Below, one piece after another: positions 46,030 through 55,566 of a DNA stretch of 64,000 nt. Location of the stretch: contig NZ_JAQQPZ010000004.1 in NCBI RefSeq assembly GCF_028750675.1, positions 124,001-188,000 of the forward strand, in the 5' to 3' direction. This DNA comes from Shewanella metallivivens (GTDB lineage: Bacteria > Pseudomonadota > Gammaproteobacteria > Enterobacterales > Shewanellaceae). The stretch's first letter is position 1. Each line of letters opens with the position of its first letter. The notes beneath the pieces are model-generated. The model saw nothing but the letters and a program-made list of their open reading frames with translations, was not told where the DNA came from and ran no database searches. The position numbers and the translations under genes were made by a program.

Positions 46030-46293
46030 TACCATTCCGCATTAATAAGTGACCACTCAGAATGCGTCCAGCGGTTTTTGATTAAGGCGTCGCTATGTAG
46101 TAATGGTTGTTCCCTTTCAAATAGCGAGAACGCAGAGCAAAAGCCGCTGGGGCATTCCTTTCAGGCGAGTTTTAAAAGGGCTTATACTGCGTTGCATGAC
46201 TTCGAAAGAGAATAACTATTCATTCAGTCATTCGCCTTGTTTAAGCCCTTTTAAATTCTCGCTGAGAGATCACTTGCTAACGCACAATGGTAT
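46029..46293. mobile_element. MITE-like element of about 265 bp
   Basis: The ends are inverted: ATACCATTCCGCATTA at 46029 and the complement of TAACGCACAATGGTAT at 46278-46293. Inside is a 14-bp perfect inverted repeat (46171-46184 with 46242-46255) and an AGCGAGAA/TTCTCGCT pair. TA sequences flank both ends. No transposase is encoded. It fills the gap between the second photolyase and the LysR gene. Confidence 0.6.
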
Positions 46294-46323
46294 AACCTTT
46301 GGCTGTAGCGACAGGAAGAACTT

Positions 46324-47220
46324 ATGGACAAAATATCTGCGATGCGCAGCTTTGTTGAAGTGGCCAGTTGCGGCAGCTTTACCCAGGCGGCTGAACAACT
46401 TGGTTTAAGCCGTTTACAGGTTTCTCGGCACATTAAAGACCTTGAACAGTGGTTAGCCTTGCGATTATTACACCGCACAACTCGCCAGGTCAGCCTAACC
46501 TTGCAGGGCGAAGAAACACTGCACTACTGCCAACGTATTTTAAGCGAAGTTGCCGCCATGGAGTCTCGCGCCAATAGCCACAATACTGAACTGGTTGGCA
46601 GTATACGCATCGCCTCCCCCATAGGCCTTGGACAACAAAAACTGTACGACGTAGTAGAGGCTTTTTGCCGGCTGCATCCACAGGTCAATATTCAATTATT
46701 ACTGTCTGATAATCTTTCGCAATTAGTCAACGACAGGGTCGATATCGCTCTGCGGTACACCCACCAGCCAGATGACAGTTTAATCGCAAGGCGGTTAATG
46801 CACATCGACAACGTCATCTGCGCCTCACCCGACTACCTAGCACAACATGGTGCCATTTTGGCGCCTCATGATTTATTACAACACAATTGCTTACGCCACT
46901 CGAGCCAACAACACTGGGAGGTTATTGCAAATTCGCAATCTCACCTACTTGATGTAAAAGGCAATTTACAAGCTAACGACATGGGCGTATTAATCAATGC
47001 CGCATTGCGGGGTAACGGTGTGGTGTGTTTGCCTACCGATTTAGCCAATAACTACCTTGAACAAGGTGAGCTAATTGATGTATTACCCCACACCTCGACG
47101 CCGGGTAAAACCCTATGGGCAGTGTATTTGTCGCGCAGTTACCAACAAAATGTGGTGCGCGCCTTTATCGACTTTACGGCCAATGCCTGGCAAGACGATA
47201 TTGATAAATGGCAGCGCTAA
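46324..47220 (+). CDS. LysR-family transcriptional regulator (CrgA/AaeR-like)
   Basis: A 298-residue protein. The helix-turn-helix is GSFTQAAEQLGLSRLQVSRHIKDLEQWL, followed by LRLLHRTTRQVSLTLQGEETLHYC, then an effector domain (GSIRIASPIGLGQQKL..., DIALRYTHQPDDSLIARRL). The N-terminal MDKISAMRSFVEVASCGSF is the common CrgA/DsdC-like start. No adjacent divergent gene identifies its target; the MITE lies just upstream. Confidence 0.9.
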   Translation: MDKISAMRSFVEVASCGSFTQAAEQLGLSRLQVSRHIKDLEQWLALRLLHRTTRQVSLTLQGEETLHYCQRILSEVAAMESRANSHNTELVGSIRIASPIGLGQQKLYDVVEAFCRLHPQVNIQLLLSDNLSQLVNDRVDIALRYTHQPDDSLIARRLMHIDNVICASPDYLAQHGAILAPHDLLQHNCLRHSSQQHWEVIANSQSHLLDVKGNLQANDMGVLINAALRGNGVVCLPTDLANNYLEQGELIDVLPHTSTPGKTLWAVYLSRSYQQNVVRAFIDFTANAWQDDIDKWQR

Positions 47221-47257
47221 ATACGCTTTATACCAATTCCACTCATTATCTGGCCAT

Positions 47258-47675
47258 TTAGCGGGAGACACCGGAAGCGGTAAAGAAATTGCGGCGTCAG
47301 CAGTGTATCTTGCAAGCAGTAGAAAAGATCACCCTATGGTGATACTAGAATACTCAGGGGTGACTGAACCTTTGTTCGAAAGTAAACTGTTGGACCATAC
47401 AAAAGGCGCTTTTACAGGCGCACTGTACAATAAACAAGGACCGGTTGAAGTCGTACACGGCGGGACATTGTTTTTAGATTAAATTAGCGACGTGCCTTAT
47501 GAATTACAAATCAAATTACTGCGTCTAATTGAAACCGGTACATATCGCCCCGTTGGCAGCAAAGAAACTAAAAGCGCAGACTTCAGATTCATTTGTGCAA
47601 CACACCAAGATATTTAGCGAGGCGAATTTAGACGAGACTTGAACAACCGTATTAACGTATTTCCTATTCAGATCA
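47258..47675 (+). pseudogene. Decayed fragment of a sigma-54 activator AAA+ domain
   Basis: The fragment matches 41083-41512, the AAA+ part of the activator at 40603, at high nucleotide identity (mostly single substitutions), starting TTAGCGGGAGACACCGG and ending CCTATTC. It covers Walker A, GAFTGA and part of the downstream domain. A premature stop (GATTAAATTAGC against GATGAAATTGGC) and a roughly 14-bp deletion near 47613 break the frame. The N-terminal PAS and C-terminal HTH parts are absent. It abuts the left end of the ISAs1-type element. Confidence 0.85.
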
Positions 47676-48896
47676 GGGTGGGATCATACTTTGTTAACAG
47701 TAGGAAACTTTTTCGTATCAGCATGATCTGATCAGGCATGTTGTTCTGCTGAACATAATCCATGTCCTTATTTGAACACTTGAAACTCATCGAAGCCCTC
47801 GCTCTCACATCAACCTAGACCATGATTTAATTGATATTATTTTTCTTGTTTTAGCCGCAATCGCTTCAGGTTGTGATGGCTGGCAAGCTATCAAGAATTC
47901 GGTAACGAGAACCTATCTTGGCTACGTAAACATCGAGATTTTGACTAAGGGATCCCGACTCGGCATTCCATTGCCCGGATCATTAAAGTTATCGATACCG
48001 AAATACTGGTGTTAACGCTCTTTCGTTGGGCAAATAGCTTAAGAGAGGCTTTATCAAAACCATTAATTGCTATAGACGGCAAAACGTTGCGGGGTGCAGC
48101 AGTTAATCAACATGGCGCTAAAAATGCGCTACACCTCGTTCCGGCCTTTGATACCGAGCAAGGTATTGTGCTCTATCTGCAAGATACTCAGACCAAAGGT
48201 AACGAAATCGCAACGGTTCAAACACTGCTGCACATGTTAGACATTAAAGACGCTGTTGTAACCTTTGATGCACTTCATTGCCAGCGGGAAACGCTTCAAC
48301 AAATCATCAAAGCAAAAGGCGACTATATTGTTCAGGTAAAAGGCAACCAACTTCTACTTAGGCAGGCCATAGAAATGCAGTTCCAACCTCACTGGGATAG
48401 CGACGGCGTCGACATATTGAGTATCTAAGAGGATGACAAGGGGCATGGCCGTAAGGAGCGTCGCACGACGTTTCAAATTCCAGCAAAGCTGCCTCAGGCG
48501 CTCGCAAAAAACTGGCCATCAGCCAAGTTGCTCATAGCTGTTGAGCATCAACGAACACATAAAGGTGTTACCACCATAAATACGGATTATTACTTAAGCC
48601 CTTTACCTTTGGACATCGAACTTGCCCCCAAAGCTGAGCTTCAGCACAGGCACATCGAGAACCAGCAACATAGGGTGCTTGACGTCACTTTTAGGGATGA
48701 CTGTTCAAGGATTGGTGACCGTGAAAACGCGAAGATAATGGCATTATTTAGGCGTATCGTGCTGAACCTTTTAGAGCAGCATCCGCTAAAAGCCAGTAAA
48801 CCAACCAAAATAAGAAAGGCTGCATAGAATGGTGATATTAGAAGCAAAATTTTATTTGGTAAAAAGATTTAACAAAGCTTAATCCCGCCCAGCCCT
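47675..48896 (+). mobile_element. Degenerate ISAs1-family insertion sequence
   Basis: The element runs from a left end AGGGTGGGATCATACTTTGTT (47675-47695) to a right end that in reverse reads AGGGCTGGGCGGGATTAAGC (48877-48896). These are imperfect inverted ends. Its transposase frame is broken (next entry). Confidence 0.75.
47762..48862 (+). pseudogene. ISAs1-family transposase, frameshifted and truncated
   Basis: Translated pieces in different frames read as one ISAs1 (H-repeat-like) transposase: SLFEHLKLIE at the start, then DHDLIDIIFLVLAAIASGCDGW, FRWANSLREALSKPLIAIDGKTLRGA (catalytic Asp region), DALHCQRETLQQIIKAKGDYIVQVKGNQ, a stop near 48426, then VEHQRTHKG... and RIGDRENAKIMALFRRIVLNLL. 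Frameshifts near 47810 and 47930, in-frame stops and an internal deletion of part of the C-terminal half make it inactive. Confidence 0.88.
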
Positions 48897-48993
48897 ACAT
48901 ATTTGCACTTTAAAAACCACCTATCTAATTTAATCATTAGCTTTGAAGATTTTATTTTTGATTGAGATAAAAAGTAAAAATAAATTCATTAAA

Positions 48994-49013
48994 ACTTATG
49001 AAAGCTTATGAAA
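48994..49013 (-). promoter_or_regulatory. TorR-box-like direct repeats upstream of dmsE
   Basis: On the minus strand the 20 bp read as two decamers, TTTCATAAGC and TTTCATAAGT, in direct repeat with a 10-bp period. E. coli TorR binds decameric repeats around CTGTTCATAT; the shared core is TTCATA. A TorR-like regulator gene follows the operon. Confidence 0.5.
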
Positions 49014-49081
49014 AATTAAGACAATTTATTAAAATATATTTAACCACACTAAAAATAATGAAAGTTTATTCCCCAAGATAA

Positions 49082-49124
49082 ATATAAATATAAATATTTT
49101 TAATATAAATATTTATATTTATAT
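49082..49124. repeat. AT-only perfect inverted repeat
   Basis: The arms 49082-49099 and 49107-49124 are perfectly complementary (18 bp), made only of A and T, with a 7-nt spacer. It may bend or melt DNA or be an architectural-protein site. Confidence 0.6.
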
Positions 49125-49249
49125 TAAAATGAAAACGCTAAAAAAATAACAGCGAAATAAACTAAAAAATACATACAAAACAACAACATGAAAAAATCAC
49201 CCCTACAAGAAACATTAAAAAACTAGTATTTCCCTGAGCGCTTACGCAA

Positions 49250-49263
49250 AGATCTCGATCACG
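49250..49263 (+). promoter_or_regulatory. Fnr/Crp-like site upstream of dmsE
   Basis: AGATCTCGATCACG keeps the AGAT-N4-ATCA core with one mismatch to the Fnr/EtrA consensus. It sits about 180 bp before dmsE. Shewanella dms genes are known to need Crp and respond to anaerobiosis. Confidence 0.4.
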
Positions 49264-49428
49264 TATATTTTAATTATAAATTAACAATCACACATCTTAA
49301 CACCCATTTAGTAATAGCTTTATATTTTTCAAAATCAAACCTACAATTTAATTAACACCAATCAAAACCAATTAACACCAAGAACATTAATTACACCAAA
49401 CCATATAATAATTAACTGTAAGGCCAAG

Positions 49429-50382
49429 ATGATGAACAAATTTATTATCACTACGTTACTTTTTAGGATATTCGCTTTTGCGTGTTTATCCCTCTCGGTT
49501 CAGGCGGCCCCTTGGAACCATCTCACAGGAGAACAATTAGAAGAGCAATTAGCGGAGAAATTTGCACAAGGTAAATACTCTAACAAAGGTGCGGATTCTT
49601 GTCTGATGTGCCATAAAAAAAATGCCACTGTAATGGCGTTATTTGATGGCGTGCACGGCAACATAAGCCAACCGGATTCGCCTATGGCTGGTCTGCAATG
49701 TGAAGCTTGCCATGGTCCGCTAGGCAAACATAATAAGGGCGGCAAGGAGCCGATGATTGCATTCGGCAAAGACAGCAAGCTTGATGCTGCCAGTCAAAAT
49801 AGTACTTGTCTTGGCTGCCATAACGATCCTAAGCAAATGGCTTGGCACAGCAGCAGTCATAATCTTGATGAAGTCGCCTGCGCTGATTGTCACCAAATTC
49901 ATACCGCTAAAGATCCCGTTATGAACAAGTTGACAGTAAATGACACTTGTACCAATTGTCATGCAGAAGAAAAAGCAGCAATGAACAAGCGCTCATCTCA
50001 TCCAATGCAGTGGAACCAAATGACCTGTATTGATTGCCATAATCCTCATGGTTCAATGGGTGAAAGTAGCCTTAACCAGTTAACCGTTAACGACACGTGT
50101 TACAGCTGTCATGCCGAAAAACGCGGGCCCTTCCTTTGGGAGCATGCTCCAGTGACAGAAAACTGTGTTAACTGTCATAACCCCCATGGCAGCGTGAACA
50201 AATCAATGCTTAATAGCCGTACACCTCAACTATGTCAGCAATGCCATATGGATGATGGACATGCCAGCCGTGTTGTATCACAACCTGGCCAAGACGCATT
50301 CGGTGGCGGTAACAGCTGCTTGAACTGTCATAGTCAAATTCATGGTTCTAACCATCCTGCCGGCAGTAAGCTGCAACGTTAA
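49429..50382 (+). CDS. dmsE: Decahaem c-type cytochrome DmsE (MtrA family)
   Basis: A 317-residue protein with a signal peptide (cleaved after VQA, about residue 26). It has exactly ten CxxCH haem-binding motifs (CLMCH, CEACH, CLGCH, CADCH, CTNCH, CIDCH, CYSCH, CVNCH, CQQCH, CLNCH). Length and haem count match MtrA/DmsE. It sits in the periplasm and threads electrons from CymA into the DmsF barrel towards DmsAB on the cell surface. ATG 49432 is an equally possible start. It is the first gene of the dms operon. Confidence 0.95.
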   Translation: MMNKFIITTLLFRIFAFACLSLSVQAAPWNHLTGEQLEEQLAEKFAQGKYSNKGADSCLMCHKKNATVMALFDGVHGNISQPDSPMAGLQCEACHGPLGKHNKGGKEPMIAFGKDSKLDAASQNSTCLGCHNDPKQMAWHSSSHNLDEVACADCHQIHTAKDPVMNKLTVNDTCTNCHAEEKAAMNKRSSHPMQWNQMTCIDCHNPHGSMGESSLNQLTVNDTCYSCHAEKRGPFLWEHAPVTENCVNCHNPHGSVNKSMLNSRTPQLCQQCHMDDGHASRVVSQPGQDAFGGGNSCLNCHSQIHGSNHPAGSKLQR

Positions 50383-50397
50383 TTGAGGTCTTATAAT

Positions 50398-52401
50398 ATG
50401 AAATATCCATTAAATCTCATCACCCTAGCGCTTATCTCGGCGTCTACCTCAGTGATAGCAGCAGACTTTAGTGTTAATAAAGCCAATACCACTCGCGTTA
50501 ATACTGACAAATATCAATGTAAGCGTTGTGCTGACACCAGTGGTTATCGCGGGAATGTTGAACTGGGTGCGGTGTATAACGACAGTGATGATATCCACAG
50601 TGCTAATGCGTTTAACAGTGAAGATGGCAGTAATGCTGTACTCAATGCTGATGTTCAGTATCGCGCTAAAGAGGGTTATCAAGCTAAAGCGCAAGCCATT
50701 AATCTCGGTCTTGCCAACAGCAGTGCTCATCTTGAAGCAGGTAAAGTGGGCAGTTATCAAGCTGAACTTGATTATCGTCAACTGAGTCAATACCAACATG
50801 GTGATGCTAAAAGCAACCTTTGGTATGCAGACGGCACCTTAACCTCAAGTGCGGCAGTGCAAACTCAAGAGTTATCACTTAAGCGCCAACAGATTGGTAT
50901 GGGGCTATCTGCACAGCAACAATTTGGTGAGCAAGACTACCAAGTCTTTGCCCGTTATAGCCAAGAAGATAAGACAGGTTATAAGGCGTCTAGTTTTGTT
51001 AGCCCACGTCCAACCAACTTTGGTCTACCGGTTGATGCCAAAACTGACAAACTCAGTTCAGGTCTTAGCATCAGTGGCCAGAACTGGCTCACGTCACTGA
51101 ATTATCAATACAGTGAATACGACAACCAAATCGACTCGCTAAGCTTGACTCATCTTGATGATGTTTATGCACCAGCGCCTGATAACAGTGCTTATCAAAT
51201 TAGCCTAGCGGGTCAATACCTATTGAACCGTACTGCCATTAGTACCCAGTTGTCCCAAGGACGAATGATACAAGATGCAGCAGTGATACAAACTACAGGC
51301 ACTCCAATTAAAAACTGGGATGGCCAAGTTGATACTACGGACGGCAAATTAGCTATCACTTCGATGCTCAATAATCGTTTACGTGTAAGCGGTAGTGTCA
51401 ACTACGCCAAGCGTGACAATAAGAGCTCAAGCTGGGAGTTCGCTCAATTTGAATCCGATGGAATTAGTGGCGCTTTCAAGCAAAATGTACTGATTGATAC
51501 AGAAAAACTAGCCTACAAAATCAATGCAAGCTATCGCATCAACAGTGACTATCGCCTACAAGCGGGCTTTGACCATAAAGCGCTAGAGCGTAGCTACAGT
51601 GACCGCGAGCAAACCAATGAAAGTACGGTATGGACTAAGCTAAACATCAAGAGCATTGCCAATAGTAAATTCAAACTGAAAGCCAGTTTTAGCCAGCGTG
51701 ATGGTAGCCAATATCAAGCTAGTAGTCTGACGTCAAGCATTGAAAATCCATTACTGCGTAAGTTCTACCTAGCAGACCGTGACAGAACCGCTTTTGAAGC
51801 TAAGTTCAATCACGCCCCAGCAGATTGGATTAATGTCAATCTGACTGGCCGCTACGCCGAAGATGATTATAGCGATACCACCTTAGGCCTCACGTCTTCT
51901 GAAGACTACAGCTACAACCTCAATATCGATATGCAGTTTGCAGAAAAACTATCGGGTTATGCATTTGCTGGCCAACAGTGGATTGCGTCTAAGCAAAACG
52001 GCAGCCAAAGTTTCAGCGCCGCAGACTGGTCAGTCAATGTAGACGATGAGTTTATCAACCTCGGTGCGGGTATGGATTACAGCGGTTTAATGCAAGACAA
52101 GCTCAGCCTAGGTTTAGATTACCTATTTGCCAACTCAAACAGTGACAAGCAAGTGGTCTACACCACCACGCAACCTCAAGGAGATTACTACTCTTATCGT
52201 CACAGTGCAGAGCTGTACGCCAAATATAAGGTGAGTGAGCAACTGGGCGTCAAGCTGGGCTATCAGTATGAGCGCTATTACGACACCGACAATGCGCAAG
52301 TCGATGTTGATGCCATTAATGGGTTAACCACATTTGGCAAACTTAACCACAACTATAACGCGCACCAAGTGATGTTGTCGTTTAGCTACCAGCTGCGTTA
52401 A
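50398..52401 (+). CDS. dmsF: Outer-membrane beta-barrel DmsF (MtrB/PioB family)
   Basis: The protein has 667 residues from ATG 50398, supported by GAGGT 8 nt upstream. A signal peptide (about 1-22) is followed by the CxxC motif CKRC (Cys41, Cys44), characteristic of MtrB-type barrels. Long amphipathic beta strands rich in Tyr, Ser and Asn alternate to the C-terminus, which ends in QVMLSFSYQLR, an outer-membrane terminal strand. It forms the sheath through which DmsE passes electrons to DmsA. The stop codon is 38 bp before dmsA. Confidence 0.94.
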   Translation: MKYPLNLITLALISASTSVIAADFSVNKANTTRVNTDKYQCKRCADTSGYRGNVELGAVYNDSDDIHSANAFNSEDGSNAVLNADVQYRAKEGYQAKAQAINLGLANSSAHLEAGKVGSYQAELDYRQLSQYQHGDAKSNLWYADGTLTSSAAVQTQELSLKRQQIGMGLSAQQQFGEQDYQVFARYSQEDKTGYKASSFVSPRPTNFGLPVDAKTDKLSSGLSISGQNWLTSLNYQYSEYDNQIDSLSLTHLDDVYAPAPDNSAYQISLAGQYLLNRTAISTQLSQGRMIQDAAVIQTTGTPIKNWDGQVDTTDGKLAITSMLNNRLRVSGSVNYAKRDNKSSSWEFAQFESDGISGAFKQNVLIDTEKLAYKINASYRINSDYRLQAGFDHKALERSYSDREQTNESTVWTKLNIKSIANSKFKLKASFSQRDGSQYQASSLTSSIENPLLRKFYLADRDRTAFEAKFNHAPADWINVNLTGRYAEDDYSDTTLGLTSSEDYSYNLNIDMQFAEKLSGYAFAGQQWIASKQNGSQSFSAADWSVNVDDEFINLGAGMDYSGLMQDKLSLGLDYLFANSNSDKQVVYTTTQPQGDYYSYRHSAELYAKYKVSEQLGVKLGYQYERYYDTDNAQVDVDAINGLTTFGKLNHNYNAHQVMLSFSYQLR

Positions 52402-52439
52402 TGGCTTTGGCTAATCAAAACTGCAATGAGGATATGATA

Positions 52440-54884
52440 ATGGAACGCAGAAGTTTCTTAAAAATGAGTGCAGCTATGGGCTGCGCAGCAACAGTCGCAG
52501 GCTGTAATTCTAGCTCAAGCGATGTCGAAGTAGCACCGACGACTCCAATTGACCCAACAACACCAGCCTCAGTAGAAAAAATGAACTGGTCATCTTGTTT
52601 GGTAAATTGTGGCTCTAACTGCCCTGTAAGGGTTTTCTCTAAAGACGGCGTTATCACCCGAGTAGAGTCAAACTTTACCATTAGTGATAAATATGGCGAT
52701 CATGATGTGCGTGCTTGCCCTCGTGGCCGTTCACTTCGTAAGCGGGTTTATGCGCCAGACCGATTAAAGTACCCAATGAAGCGCGTTGGCCCTCGTGGTG
52801 CTGGTCAATTTGAGCGTATAACTTGGGATCAAGCTTTAGATATTGTCGCTGAAAAATTACAAAGCACCATTGACCAGCATGGTAATGAGTCCATTCATTT
52901 TACCTATAACTCAGGTGCTCGCTATCACTTCTCTGGTAAGCAGTGCCTATATCGCTTAATGAATCTAAAAGGCGGTTATCTTAACGCATATGGTGACTAC
53001 AGTTGGTCACAAATATATGAAGCTGCGAGTAAAACTTACGGTTCTGCGGGTCCAGGTTGGCAAGGTAGTTCCGTCTCTGAAATGCAAAATTCAGATTTGG
53101 TATTGATGGTAGGTTATAACCCGTCTGAGATCCGTATGAGTGGTTCTGGCGAAGCGTATGATTTCTTAAGTCTGAAGCAATCTAAGAAATTTAAGACCAT
53201 CATTATCGATCCCCGTTACACCGATTCAGCCGTCGGTAAGGAAGATCAATGGCTAGCTATTCGCCCAGGTACCGATGCCGCCTTATTTGAAGCCTTGGCT
53301 TACGAGTGGATCACCAATAATAGCGTGAATCAAGCATTCCTTGATGAATATTGTGTTGGTTACGATGAAAAAACCATGCCTGCTGGCGTAGGCTACGAAG
53401 AAAGCTATAAATCTTACATCCTGGACAACAAGAATGTAGGCGAACTAACTGCTGGTGCAAATGCAAAAACCCCAGCTTGGGCTGCCAAAATCACTGGTAT
53501 TGCTGAAGATCAGATTATTGAACTCGCCAGAGAATTAGCGGCTGCAAAAGCGCCATTTATTCAAATTGCCGCCTCGCTAAACCGTCAAGCAGCAGGCGAG
53601 AACAACACCCGCGCAGGTTATATGCTACCAATCTTGTTAGGTCAACTGGGTTTACCAGGTACTAACTGTGGTGGTTTATGTAAGGGGTCTTCAATGACAG
53701 CCCCTTCAATGCCAACAGGCGACAACCCAGTTAAAAAAGCGATATCTTTCTTTACCTTCACTCAAGCGATTGAAGACGGTAAAAATATGACAGTGTTATC
53801 TGATGGGGTTCAAGGTGTTGAACTTGATGCCGACGGTGACGGTAAGCTAGGTAATGATATTAAAGCCATTATTAATTATGGCGGTAATGCGTTAATCAAC
53901 CAGCATTCTGATGTGAATAAAACAGCAGAAATCATCGGAGATGAAACTAAGTGTGAATTTATTCTAGTGGTTGATAACTGGATGACACCTAGTGCTAAAT
54001 ATGCTGATATCTTGCTCCCAGATGTGTCTTGGTTAGAGTCAGAAGATTTGGTTAACCAAAGCTACGCAGCGGGTGATACCGCGACCTTAGTTCAAATGAG
54101 TACGAGTGTTGAACCTATGTTCGAATCTCGTCCTATTTATGAGGTCTGCGTCGACTTAGCTAAGCGTATGGGTGTTGAATCAGAATTTACCGAAGGAAAA
54201 ACCCGTCAGGATTGGTTAGATAGCTTCTATGCGACAGCCAAAGCGGCAACACCAGAACTACCTGAAAAAGAAGTCATGCTGAAGCAAGGTATCCATCGCA
54301 AATATTTGCCAGATGGCAGTTACATTGTATTAGAAGATTTCCGTAACGATCCTGTGGCGAATCCTCTAGGAACACCATCAGGTAAGATTGAGATATATTC
54401 TTCAGCCTTGGCTGAAAAAGCCAAAACGTGGAAATTGAAAGAAGGTGACGTGATTTCTGCATTACCTAAATACGTACCAACTTGGGAAGGTTTTGAAGAT
54501 ACGAAAACAAAGGAAAAGTATCCCCTGCAACTAACGGGTTATCATACTAAAGGCCGTGCTCACTCTAGTTTTCATAACGTACCTTGGCTTCGTGAAGCAG
54601 TGCAAGATGCGGTATGGATGAACCCTATCGACGCACAATCTCGTGGTTTAGTAACAGGAGATAAAGTACAAATATTTAACGACCGTGGCACCATTGAAGT
54701 CGAAGTTAAAGTCACCCCTCGTATCATGATTGGCGTAACTGCGTTAGGTCAAGGAGCTTGGTTCCAACCTGGTAGCTCTGTGGATAAAGGCGGCTGTTTA
54801 AATGTCTTAACCACACACCGAACCACACCGATTACTAAAGGTAATCCACAACACACTAACTTGGTTGAAATCCGCAAAGCCTAA
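52440..54884 (+). CDS. dmsA: DMSO reductase catalytic subunit DmsA (Mo-bisMGD), Tat lipoprotein
   Basis: The protein has 814 residues from ATG 52440, supported by GAGG upstream; the open frame starts earlier at 52401. MERRSFLKMSAAMGC is a twin-arginine signal, and TVAGC supplies a lipobox (Cys near 22), so the enzyme is Tat-exported and probably lipid-anchored. The [4Fe-4S] site is CLVNCGSNCPVRV...RACPRGRS. The Mo ligand Ser is in NAYGDYSWSQ, equal to Ser176 of E. coli DmsA. The molydopterin-binding end (TTHRTTPITKGNPQHTNLVEI) is complete. It reduces DMSO to dimethyl sulfide on the outer face of the cell. Confidence 0.96.
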   Translation: MERRSFLKMSAAMGCAATVAGCNSSSSDVEVAPTTPIDPTTPASVEKMNWSSCLVNCGSNCPVRVFSKDGVITRVESNFTISDKYGDHDVRACPRGRSLRKRVYAPDRLKYPMKRVGPRGAGQFERITWDQALDIVAEKLQSTIDQHGNESIHFTYNSGARYHFSGKQCLYRLMNLKGGYLNAYGDYSWSQIYEAASKTYGSAGPGWQGSSVSEMQNSDLVLMVGYNPSEIRMSGSGEAYDFLSLKQSKKFKTIIIDPRYTDSAVGKEDQWLAIRPGTDAALFEALAYEWITNNSVNQAFLDEYCVGYDEKTMPAGVGYEESYKSYILDNKNVGELTAGANAKTPAWAAKITGIAEDQIIELARELAAAKAPFIQIAASLNRQAAGENNTRAGYMLPILLGQLGLPGTNCGGLCKGSSMTAPSMPTGDNPVKKAISFFTFTQAIEDGKNMTVLSDGVQGVELDADGDGKLGNDIKAIINYGGNALINQHSDVNKTAEIIGDETKCEFILVVDNWMTPSAKYADILLPDVSWLESEDLVNQSYAAGDTATLVQMSTSVEPMFESRPIYEVCVDLAKRMGVESEFTEGKTRQDWLDSFYATAKAATPELPEKEVMLKQGIHRKYLPDGSYIVLEDFRNDPVANPLGTPSGKIEIYSSALAEKAKTWKLKEGDVISALPKYVPTWEGFEDTKTKEKYPLQLTGYHTKGRAHSSFHNVPWLREAVQDAVWMNPIDAQSRGLVTGDKVQIFNDRGTIEVEVKVTPRIMIGVTALGQGAWFQPGSSVDKGGCLNVLTTHRTTPITKGNPQHTNLVEIRKA

Positions 54885-54896
54885 TAGGAGCTTAAA

Positions 54897-55529
54897 ATGA
54901 GTAATGTTCAATACGGCTTTTATGTCGATGCAAGTAAATGTACTGGTTGTAAAACCTGTCAAATCGCCTGTAAAGATCGCAAAGATCTCCCTGTTGGGAT
55001 TAACTGGCGTCGAGTGTATGAATATGGTGGTGGGACTTGGACCGAGAACAGTGATGGTAGCGTCAACCAAGATGTTTTCGCTTATTACACCTCTTTGGGG
55101 TGTAACCACTGCAGTGAACCCGTTTGTGTTAAGGCTTGTCCAACAGGTGCAATGCATAAGCGTAAAGAAGATGGTTTGGTACATGTTGCCGCAGACTTGT
55201 GTATTGGTTGTGAGAGCTGTGCGACTGCTTGCCCTTACGATGCACCACAAATCGATACAGCACGCAAAGTAATGACCAAGTGCGACGGCTGTTTTGAACG
55301 CCTAGCTGAAGGCAAGTTACCAAGTTGCGTTGAGTCTTGCCCTATGCGTGCCATCGACTTTGGCACCATGGATGAACTTAGAGCCAAATACCCTGATGCC
55401 GTTCAACCTAGCTTTGCGCCAATGCCAAACAGCAGCGTAACGTCACCTAACTTGTTGATGAAACCTAACCGTCATGCTCGCCCTAGCAGCAGCACCGACG
55501 GCAAAGTATTAAATCACTCTGAAGTATAG
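54897..55529 (+). CDS. dmsB: DMSO reductase iron-sulfur subunit DmsB
   Basis: A 210-residue protein with four [4Fe-4S] ferredoxin motifs: CTGCKTCQIACKD, CNHCSEPVCVKACP, CIGCESCATACP and CDGCFERL...CVESCP. This is the standard DmsB layout. It relays electrons to DmsA and has no export signal of its own, so it must be carried out with DmsA. No DmsC membrane anchor is encoded nearby, as expected for the extracellular type of system. It starts 12 bp after dmsA, and a hairpin follows its stop. Confidence 0.95.
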   Translation: MSNVQYGFYVDASKCTGCKTCQIACKDRKDLPVGINWRRVYEYGGGTWTENSDGSVNQDVFAYYTSLGCNHCSEPVCVKACPTGAMHKRKEDGLVHVAADLCIGCESCATACPYDAPQIDTARKVMTKCDGCFERLAEGKLPSCVESCPMRAIDFGTMDELRAKYPDAVQPSFAPMPNSSVTSPNLLMKPNRHARPSSSTDGKVLNHSEV

Positions 55530-55540
55530 TTCCCCCGTTT

Positions 55541-55566
55541 GGCGCCCTTAGAGGCGCCTATTTTAT
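55541..55566 (+). terminator. Intra-operon hairpin between dmsB and dmsG
   Basis: GGCGCC (55541-55546) pairs with GGCGCC (55553-55558) around CTTAGA, followed by TATTTTATATT. It could partly end transcription after dmsB or protect the upstream message, so that chaperone genes are made in smaller amounts. Confidence 0.6.

Larger units (their letters stand above)
48897..49428 (+). promoter_or_regulatory. AT-rich control region upstream of dmsE
   Basis: A 530-bp very AT-rich stretch without genes between the IS and dmsE. It holds TorR-like direct repeats (48994-49013), a further ATGAAAG element near 49058, an 18-bp perfect AT inverted repeat (49082-49124) and an Fnr/Crp-like site (49250-49263). 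The dms promoter must lie here, since the IS seals off the left side. Confidence 0.65.

Noticed and set aside
47009..47482. An intact gene spanning the LysR end and the sigma-54-like fragment (frame from 47075)
   Set aside because: The frame is chimeric by chance: it starts inside the LysR gene in another frame and then reads the decayed fragment to its premature stop.
50449..50799. Overlapping open frames inside dmsF
   Set aside because: Shadows caused by codon bias of the barrel gene; the dmsF frame has clear family motifs.
54897..55529. Missing dmsC as a sign of a broken DMSO reductase operon
   Set aside because: The extracellular Shewanella-type system uses DmsE and DmsF instead of a DmsC anchor, and all six genes are intact.
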